Positions 5,366 to 10,896 of a stretch of 10,896 bases of DNA are shown here, one piece after another. Each line of letters opens with the position of its first letter. The first letter of the stretch is position 1. The position numbers and the translations under genes are program-made. Origin of the DNA: Methanothrix sp. (lineage in GTDB: Archaea; Halobacteriota; Methanosarcinia; Methanotrichales; Methanotrichaceae); contig JAJRAX010000155.1 of the NCBI GenBank assembly GCA_028679775.1, positions 1 to 10,896 on the forward strand, written 5' to 3'. The notes under the pieces are model-generated. The model had not been told where the DNA came from and ran no database searches. It was given only the letters and a program-made list of their open reading frames with translations.

Positions 5366-7598
5366 ATTTTTTAAGCTGAGATATGACCTTCTCGGCAATC
5401 CTTGGGCCTAGGAGGCGTGCGACCTCCGCCAGGTCGGCTGCCTTCAGCTTCTCTAAGCTCGTTATGCCTGACGAATAGAGCTTCCTGGCCCTGACCCGAC
5501 CTATTCCCTTCAGATTCAAGAGGGCGAGAAGATCCTGGCTCGCACCGTAGTGGATGCGTTCGGCCAGTTGCTCTGCAATGAATGTCACACCCAGGTCAAG
5601 ATGCTTGGATATCTCGGCCAGAGAATGCATGAGCCATTCCGCCGTCTCAGCCGACCGGCGGATGTCTCCAGGTCCTATGTGATACCTGCTGGCGATCTGC
5701 TCCTCATGAACCTCTCCTATCCAGTCCATGAGCATGGCCGAGGTCTTGGCCTCGCGGAGCAGATAGTCGTAGTTATCTTCATCATAAAGCTCGCACTCAT
5801 GCTGATCTATGAACTCCTCTACCCAACCGTCTGCGGACTGAACATAGAGCAGATTCATGTCAGGAGTCATGGTTATGAGGTGGACCAACCCCAGGTCGGA
5901 GAAAACTTTTCTACCAGCTCTTTCAAGGTCCAGGGCAGAGCTGAATTGAAGACCGGTGCTCTCGCTTGTTTTTGTCGCCGCTGCCAGAGCAGCCAGATCC
6001 TTTGCAGATTTCCCGGCCGATTTCAGAGAGCCGGTCCTCTCCGTGCCAGGCTTCCTCCTTTTCAGGTTTTGAAGCATTATGACGGCGCTTAAAGGATCTA
6101 TGTAGAGCTTGGAGACGAGAGAGCCCAGTCTCGTTGGCAGGAGGTCGTCCTCATCGCTCGCATGGATCATATCGTTCTCCTTTAAGAAGTCGATGACATT
6201 CCCAAGGGTGACATCGAGATGCCAAGGATCCTGCTGCTGGGCATAAAACGTAGTGGCCATGAAGGCCTTCAGCTCGCCTTCATTTCTGGCGAACCCTGCG
6301 GCGAATGTGGAGAGAAGATGAGTTCGCAAAGCGCTCTCGCTGGCTAGCTTGGACCAGATCTCCTCGGGGCTGCCGTGGATGTAGCGCTCAAACAGATCCT
6401 GGGCCTCGGAGTTGTCCTTGGCCATCAGAAATGATTCGCCGTAAGGGTCAAGGCCAGGCCTGCCAGCTCGACCGGCCATCTGGCGGTACTCGATGACCGG
6501 AATGGCTACCATTCCCCGTCCGTACTCGTATCTCCTGTAGCTCTTGATGAGAACCCTTCGAGCAGGCAGATTCAGGCCTGCAGCCAATGTTGGTGTACTG
6601 GCTATGACCTTGATCTTGTTCTCCCGGAATCCCTGCTCAACGAGGCGCCTCTGCTCGGAGAGAAGGCCCGCGTGGTGGAAGGCAACTCCGCGAGATACGC
6701 AGTTGGCCAGGCGTAAAGCGGTCTCGCTCTCGCCGGTGGCTAAAATGTTCTGAGACAGTTCTGAAGTGGCTTCACTGGCAGGGATCAGGCCTGTGAGCCT
6801 TGAGGCCGCTGCCTCTGCATTCTTTCGGGAGTTCTCGAATATCAGTATCTGGGCGGACTGGCCGAGTGTATCTTTGACCAGAGCCATTGCCTCGTCTTTG
6901 CTTGTCTTGCAGCCAGCCAGGGCAGACTCACCGTCGGAGAATACCAGCTTGCCGTTGCAGATGACGCCCTCCCGGAGACTGATTGGCCGCCAGTCGGAGC
7001 TGACCATCTCTGCTGTCAGCCAGGCGGCGATCTCCGGGGCGTTGGCAATGGTCGCAGAGAGGCCTATGACCTGCAATCCGGGATTGCAGTGGCGCAGCTT
7101 GGTGATTGTCATCTCCAGAGTAGGACCCCGACCCGGATCGTTGAGCAGGTGGATCTCGTCTATCACCAGCACTGCAAGGTCCCGTACCCATGATGCCCCG
7201 TTTCTCATCAGCGAGTCGGCCTTCTCTGAGGTGGCGATGATGATCTGGTTCTTGCCCAGGCGCTCGTCTTTCTTGTCGAAGTCACCGGTGCTGATACCAA
7301 TGGACACGCCCAGATCTCGGAACTTTTTAAACGAATCGTACTTCTCAGTTGCCAACGCGCGGAGCGGAACGATGTAGAGAGAGCGGCGGCCCTGCAAGGC
7401 TGCCTTGAGCATGGCAAGTTCAGCCAGAAGGGTCTTGCCTGAGGCCGTAGGCATGGCTAAGAGCATGCTTTTTCCATCCAGAAGGCCCCGCTCCACTGCC
7501 TCGGCCTGAGGAGGATAGAGATCTTTGTAGCCGCGTCCCTCGTAGAGCTCCAGGGCTTCCGGCGAGAGCCACGAAGAGAGGTCCTTTATTTCAAGCAT
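5364..7598 (-). CDS. hel308: Hel308/Hjm family Ski2-type DNA helicase
   Basis: This 744-residue superfamily 2 helicase moves 3'-5' on DNA and, in archaea, acts at stalled forks and in recombination. All core motifs are present: Q31 in YPPQAEAV, Walker A AMPTASGKT at 48-56, DEIH at 147-150, SAT at 181-183, FHHAGL at 307-312, STPTLAAGLNLPA at 334-346 and QMAGRAGRPG at 373-382. A winged-helix region follows, then the ratchet domain and a helix-hairpin-helix with LKGIGRVRARKLY near residues 696-708. Nothing catalytic is missing. A polar segment at about residues 514-566 (RRKPGTERTGSLKS onward) separates SKLYIDPLSAVIMLQNL from LGLVHLITMTPDM; as I recall the family, these blocks are normally much closer. 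The ATG has GGAGAG at 7603-7608. It heads the five-gene minus cluster and is divergent from dapL, with a possible shared AT-rich promoter element. Confidence 0.95.
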   Translation of the reverse strand: MLEIKDLSSWLSPEALELYEGRGYKDLYPPQAEAVERGLLDGKSMLLAMPTASGKTLLAELAMLKAALQGRRSLYIVPLRALATEKYDSFKKFRDLGVSIGISTGDFDKKDERLGKNQIIIATSEKADSLMRNGASWVRDLAVLVIDEIHLLNDPGRGPTLEMTITKLRHCNPGLQVIGLSATIANAPEIAAWLTAEMVSSDWRPISLREGVICNGKLVFSDGESALAGCKTSKDEAMALVKDTLGQSAQILIFENSRKNAEAAASRLTGLIPASEATSELSQNILATGESETALRLANCVSRGVAFHHAGLLSEQRRLVEQGFRENKIKVIASTPTLAAGLNLPARRVLIKSYRRYEYGRGMVAIPVIEYRQMAGRAGRPGLDPYGESFLMAKDNSEAQDLFERYIHGSPEEIWSKLASESALRTHLLSTFAAGFARNEGELKAFMATTFYAQQQDPWHLDVTLGNVIDFLKENDMIHASDEDDLLPTRLGSLVSKLYIDPLSAVIMLQNLKRRKPGTERTGSLKSAGKSAKDLAALAAATKTSESTGLQFSSALDLERAGRKVFSDLGLVHLITMTPDMNLLYVQSADGWVEEFIDQHECELYDEDNYDYLLREAKTSAMLMDWIGEVHEEQIASRYHIGPGDIRRSAETAEWLMHSLAEISKHLDLGVTFIAEQLAERIHYGASQDLLALLNLKGIGRVRARKLYSSGITSLEKLKAADLAEVARLLGPRIAEKVISQLKK

Positions 7599-7613
7599 TC
7601 ATCTCTCCAGCAT
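7599..7613 (-). CDS. Four-codon mini-ORF (MLER) abutting the hel308 start
   Basis: On the minus strand ATG CTG GAG AGA TGA is followed at once by the hel308 ATG, in the same frame. The mini-ORF has its own well-placed site, GGAG at 7620-7623, six bases before its ATG, while the hel308 site GGAGAG lies inside it. The hel308 start region looks locally duplicated (CTGGAGA-x8 twice, each then followed by ATGCT). Termination and re-initiation could set hel308 output. The arrangement is seen; translation of it is inference, and it could be chance. Confidence 0.3.
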   Translation of the reverse strand: MLER

Positions 7614-7685
7614 CTATTTCTCCAGTGCATGCGTCTATTGCATCGATCCGGGATCAACATCTCTGGCATCCACATTTTACTCCTC

Positions 7686-7714
7686 TATTTTTAAATACTA
7701 CATGAAAGTAGTAT
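7686..7714. promoter_or_regulatory. Divergent TATA box with adjoining 7-bp dyad
   Basis: TTTAAATA at 7690-7697 is an ideal archaeal box A on the plus strand, and the same AT tract reads TATTTAAAAATA on the minus strand. It could thus serve dapL, and also hel308 with a leader of about 60 bases. Directly overlapping its right edge is a perfect dyad, ATACTAC at 7695-7701 and GTAGTAT at 7708-7714, with a 6-base centre. A dimeric repressor bound there would block assembly on the plus-strand side. No regulator gene is nearby. Confidence 0.5.
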
Positions 7715-7754
7715 CTGCAGGATAGCAGTCGCAATATCCTTAGAGAAATCATCA

Positions 7755-7761
7755 TATAAAT
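7755..7761 (+). promoter_or_regulatory. Alternative TATA-like box close to dapL
   Basis: TATAAAT lies about 27 bases before the dapL ATG. If used, transcription would start at or next to the ATG, giving a leaderless or nearly leaderless mRNA. The good ribosome-binding site GGAGAG at 7773-7778 argues that the upstream box at 7690 is used instead, or that both are. Confidence 0.25.
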
Positions 7762-7784
7762 GCATCATCCATGGAGAGAAACTA

Positions 7785-8936
7785 ATGTATGCCGATCGGA
7801 TAAAGAATCTCCCGCCGTACCTCTTTGCTGCAATCGATAAAGCAAAGCAGGAAGCAAGAGCAAGAGGCGTGGATGTTATAGACCTGAGCGTGGGCGACCC
7901 AGATTTGCCGACGCCTGAGCACATCGTCAAAGCCCTGAACAAGGCAGCCGGCGATTCGTCCAATCACCAGTACCCATCCTACGAGGGCAAGCTAACCTTC
8001 AGGACGGCGGTGGCCGAATGGTACAGGAGGACATTTTCTGTTGATCTCGACCCGAAGAGCGAGGTGCTTACACTGATCGGCTCCAAAGAGGGAATTGCCC
8101 ATGCTCCGCTGGCCTTCATCAATCCGGGAGACGCGGCCCTTGTGCCGGACCCGGCCTATCCGGTTTACCGGACGGCTACGGCCTTTGCCGGAGGCGAGCC
8201 CTTGATAATGCCTCTTCTCAAGGAAAACAGGTTCCTGCCGGATCTCGATGCCATCAGTCCGGAGGACTCGAGAAGGGCCAAGATCATGTTTGTTAACTAC
8301 CCTAACAATCCCATCGGAGCCTCGGCGGACAGAAGTTTCTTCAAGAAGCTGATTGACTTTGCTAGGGACTACAATATCATCATCATGCATGACAACCCCT
8401 ACTCCGAGACCTACTATGATGGAGAGAGGTCTCTATCCCTTCTGGAGATGGATGGGGCGAAGGACGTGGCGGTGGAGTTTCATTCTCTCTCCAAGACATA
8501 CAACATGACCGGCTGGAGGATCGGGTCAGTGGTCGGCAATGCAGAAGTGGTAGCGGGCATAGGCAAGATCAAGAGCAACATCGACTCCGGGACATTCGGG
8601 GCGGTGCAGGATGCCGGCATTGTGGCCTTGAACAGCCCAAATGAGGTTGTGGACAGGATGAGAAAGGTCTACAAGCACAGAATTGAGATCCTCTACAGTG
8701 CCCTCAAAGACATGGGTCTGGAGCTGGACAAGCCGCGCGCTACCCTCTATCTCTGGGCGTGGGTGGGCGGAAGCTCCATCGAATACACCGGACACCTTTT
8801 GGAGAAGACGGGAATCGCTGCAACGCCTGGAGTGGGCTTCGGAAAATACGGTGAGGGGTATATCAGGTTCTCCATCACTCAGCCGACGGCCAGAATCGAG
8901 GAGGCTGTAGCCCGGCTGGAGAAGATGGGCAAGTAA
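7785..8936 (+). CDS. dapL: LL-diaminopimelate aminotransferase
   Basis: This 383-residue fold-type I PLP enzyme contains LSVGDPDLPTPEHI at 34-47, SNHQYPSYEG at 59-68, NYPNNPIG at 171-178, HDNPYSE at 202-208 and SLSKTYNMTGWRIG at 234-247. K237 is the Schiff-base lysine, and the arginine in YIRFSITQ near the C-terminus should bind the substrate carboxylate. The SVGDPDLPTP and HQYPSYEG blocks point to the DapL branch, which converts tetrahydrodipicolinate directly to LL-diaminopimelate, with glutamate as amino donor, on the way to lysine. Length is normal. The ATG has GGAGAG six bases upstream. leuS follows after 18 bases, so the two are probably one transcript. A broader aspartate/alanine aminotransferase activity is the main alternative, since these subgroups overlap. 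Confidence 0.82.
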   Translation: MYADRIKNLPPYLFAAIDKAKQEARARGVDVIDLSVGDPDLPTPEHIVKALNKAAGDSSNHQYPSYEGKLTFRTAVAEWYRRTFSVDLDPKSEVLTLIGSKEGIAHAPLAFINPGDAALVPDPAYPVYRTATAFAGGEPLIMPLLKENRFLPDLDAISPEDSRRAKIMFVNYPNNPIGASADRSFFKKLIDFARDYNIIIMHDNPYSETYYDGERSLSLLEMDGAKDVAVEFHSLSKTYNMTGWRIGSVVGNAEVVAGIGKIKSNIDSGTFGAVQDAGIVALNSPNEVVDRMRKVYKHRIEILYSALKDMGLELDKPRATLYLWAWVGGSSIEYTGHLLEKTGIAATPGVGFGKYGEGYIRFSITQPTARIEEAVARLEKMGK

Positions 8937-8954
8937 TTTCAGAGGTAGTCTTAA

Positions 8955-10896
8955 ATGCTGGAAAATTATTCTGCTAAGGAGATCGAGGCTAAGTGGCAGA
9001 AGACCTGGGAAGAGAAAGCGGTCTTTCAGCCTGAGCCTGACTCCAGAGAGAAGTTCTTTTTAACCATTCCTTATCCTTATCTCAATGGAAATCTGCATGC
9101 TGGGCACACGAGGACATTTACCATCGGCGATGCTGTGGCCCGGTTCATGCGCATGCAGGGCAAAAACGTCCTCTTCCCCATGGCCTTTCATGCGACAGGA
9201 ACGCCCATAGTGGGGCTTTCTGAGTTGATCGCCAACAAGGACCCACTCATCTGGGGGGTTTATACAAAGCTGCACGGCATTCCTGAAGATGAGCTGTCCA
9301 GTCTGAACACCCCTGAGAAGATTGTGCTCTACTTCCGGCGGCAAGCAAAGCGAGCAATGCAGTCCATCGGCTACTCCATAGACTGGAGGCGAGAGTTCAC
9401 GACCACCGATCCGGCTTACAGCAAGTTCATCGAGTGGCAGTACGGCATTTTGCGCGGCCTGGATTATGTGGTTAAGGGCAGTCACCCTGTGCGATGGTGT
9501 CCTCACGACAAAAACCCGGTCGAGGATCATGACATTCTCAAGGGCGAGGATGCGACGATCATGGATTTCGCCCTGATCAAGTTCGAGATGGGAGACAGGA
9601 TTTTGCCCTGCGCTACCCTGAGGCCTGAGACTGTCTTTGGAGTTGTCAACCTATGGCTGAATCCTGAGGTCAATTACGTTGTCGCCAAAGTCAATGATGA
9701 GGCCTGGGTGGTGTCAAAAGAGTCCTATGAAAAGCTGACGTTCACAGACAGGACTGTCTCCTTGATCGGAGAGGTATCTGGAAAGGAGCTGATTGGCAAA
9801 AAGGTCACAAATCCCTTGACCGGCACTGAAGTCCTCGTGCTGCCCGCGGGGTTCGTGGACCCGGACAACGGCTCAGGAATTGTCATGTCCGTTCCGGCTC
9901 ATGCGCCTTACGATTATCTCGCTTTGAAGGATCTGTACGATAAAGACCTCAGCGAGTACGGCATCAAAGAAGACCTGAGGGACATCAAGTTCATATCGCT
10001 TATCGAGTCGCCGGGCTACGGGGAGCTTCCGGCAGTAGAAGCCGTGAATGAGCTGAAAGTCAGAGACCAGAACGATCCCCATGCGGAAGAGGCCACAAAG
10101 ATGGTCTACCGGCGGGAGTTTCATAATGGCGTTCTCAAGGCAAACACCGGGAAGTATGCCGGAATTGCCGTCAGCAAGATCAAGGACGTGCTCCTCGCAG
10201 ATCTGATAGATCAAGGGATGGCTGAGGTTTTCTATGAGTTCTCAGAGACGCCGGTCATCTGTCGATGCGGCACGCGCTGCGTGATCATGATGGTGCGGGA
10301 CCAGTGGTTCCTCGAGTACTCTGAACCGCAGTGGAAGGCAAATGTTCTGCGCTGTCTGGCTGGCATGAAGATTATACCTGAAGAATTCAGAACGGAGTTC
10401 ATAAACAAGGTGGACTGGCTGAAGGACAAGGCATGCGCCCGCCGGAAGGGTCTTGGAACTCATCTTCCGTGGGACAAGGAGTGGCTGATTGAGTCGCTCG
10501 GCGACTCGACCATTTACATGGCCTACTACATTCTGGCCAAGTACGTCAATGCAGGGATGAAGATAGACAGCCTGCCGCCTGAGTTCTTCGAGTACATCTT
10601 CATGAATAACGGCGACGCGGCTGCCGTTGCAGATATAACCGGCATTCCTGAGGAGACGGTGCAGCAGATTCATGACGACTTTGCCTACTGGTATCCGGTA
10701 GACCTGCGAACGTCCGGAAAGGATCTCGTTGCCAATCACCTGCTATTCTTCCTCTACCATCATGTGGCGGTCTTCCCGGAGAGGCTGTGGCCGAAGGCGA
10801 TAGCAGTCAACGGATTCGTCTCCCTGGAGGGCAAGAAGATGTCCAAGTCCAAGGGGCCGCTCCTGACTTTGCGCCAGGCCGTTGCAGAAAACGGGG
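8955..10896 (+). CDS. leuS: Leucyl-tRNA synthetase, archaeal type, 3' end cut by window
   Basis: The frame is open to the window edge (647 codons), starting MLENYSAKEIEAKWQKTWEE. The class I signatures are complete: PYPYLNGNLHAGH, with HAGH at 48-51 as the HIGH motif, and KMSKS at 628-632 near the right edge. The CP1 editing domain shows TLRPETVFG at 221-229 and VPAHAPYD, whose D320 is the conserved editing aspartate, so proofreading of misacylated tRNA should be intact. A CRCGTRC cluster fits the zinc site after CP1. Archaeal LeuRS is normally about 930-970 residues, so the anticodon-binding and C-terminal domains lie beyond the window. The ATG at 8955 has AGGT at 8943-8946, eight bases upstream. 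It charges tRNA-Leu in the cytoplasm. No oddity is seen in the visible part. Confidence 0.96.
   Translation, partial: MLENYSAKEIEAKWQKTWEEKAVFQPEPDSREKFFLTIPYPYLNGNLHAGHTRTFTIGDAVARFMRMQGKNVLFPMAFHATGTPIVGLSELIANKDPLIWGVYTKLHGIPEDELSSLNTPEKIVLYFRRQAKRAMQSIGYSIDWRREFTTTDPAYSKFIEWQYGILRGLDYVVKGSHPVRWCPHDKNPVEDHDILKGEDATIMDFALIKFEMGDRILPCATLRPETVFGVVNLWLNPEVNYVVAKVNDEAWVVSKESYEKLTFTDRTVSLIGEVSGKELIGKKVTNPLTGTEVLVLPAGFVDPDNGSGIVMSVPAHAPYDYLALKDLYDKDLSEYGIKEDLRDIKFISLIESPGYGELPAVEAVNELKVRDQNDPHAEEATKMVYRREFHNGVLKANTGKYAGIAVSKIKDVLLADLIDQGMAEVFYEFSETPVICRCGTRCVIMMVRDQWFLEYSEPQWKANVLRCLAGMKIIPEEFRTEFINKVDWLKDKACARRKGLGTHLPWDKEWLIESLGDSTIYMAYYILAKYVNAGMKIDSLPPEFFEYIFMNNGDAAAVADITGIPEETVQQIHDDFAYWYPVDLRTSGKDLVANHLLFFLYHHVAVFPERLWPKAIAVNGFVSLEGKKMSKSKGPLLTLRQAVAENG

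Noticed and set aside
6766..7377. Plus-strand open frame (203 codons) opposite hel308
   Set aside because: It covers helicase motif regions on the other strand; the conserved coding signal belongs to hel308.
7645..7655. GATCC-G-GGATC palindrome in the hel308 leader
   Set aside because: It is a short GC-rich palindrome seen once only, with no second copy and no clear relation to a promoter element.
10242..10739. Minus-strand open frame (165 codons) opposite leuS
   Set aside because: The plus-strand frame is uninterrupted LeuRS with zinc-site and catalytic motifs; the minus frame shows no family pattern.
1..10896. CRISPR arrays, inteins, insertion sequences, tRNA or rRNA genes
   Set aside because: No regularly spaced repeats, no splicing motifs in the insertions of hel308, nrdG or UPF0200 (no Cys/Ser start or His-Asn end), no transposase frame, and no cloverleaf or rRNA signature was seen by eye.

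Overview
This window looks like a methanogenic archaeon, probably of the Methanothrix/Methanosaeta type, although the genus is inferred from overall gene style and not proven. The archaeal assignment is firm. It rests on a Hel308 helicase, a TrmY-type tRNA methyltransferase, a UPF0200 P-loop kinase, an archaeal-type leucyl-tRNA synthetase, TATA-like boxes and Shine-Dalgarno sites that match the GGAGGTGAT pattern.

Layout. (1) Positions 1-524, minus strand: trmY, cut at its 3' end by the window edge. (2) 525-678: a divergent promoter region with two copies of the palindrome GCTTAAGC; a third copy lies just inside the next gene. (3) 679-1437, plus: a secreted protein made of two tandem beta-type domains. 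(4) 1438-1769: mostly gene debris, including the C-terminal end of a TPR protein whose stop codon overlaps the start of the next gene. (5) 1770-2186, plus: a carboxymuconolactone decarboxylase/AhpD-fold protein. (6) 2231-7598, minus: a tightly packed five-gene cluster, in transcription order hel308, a 425-residue coiled-coil protein, an NrdG-type radical SAM activase, a UPF0200 kinase-like protein and a Mop molybdate/tungstate-binding protein, ending at an oligo-T run. (7) 7599-7784: a divergent promoter region with a TATA box next to a perfect 7-bp dyad, and a four-codon mini-ORF that abuts hel308. (8) 7785-10896, plus: dapL then leuS, 18 bases apart; leuS runs off the window.

How the genes fit together. 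The minus-strand cluster joins a replication-fork/repair helicase to a dNTP-supply activase, with an unknown coiled-coil protein translationally coupled between them. That is the best candidate here for an undescribed functional unit, but the link is inferred from gene order only. Three of its genes (hel308, nrdG, UPF0200) carry polar or low-complexity segments that appear extra relative to the family pattern as I know it. The dapL-leuS pair joins lysine/diaminopimelate synthesis to leucine charging, which is ordinary housekeeping. I see no CRISPR array, insertion sequence, tRNA or rRNA gene.
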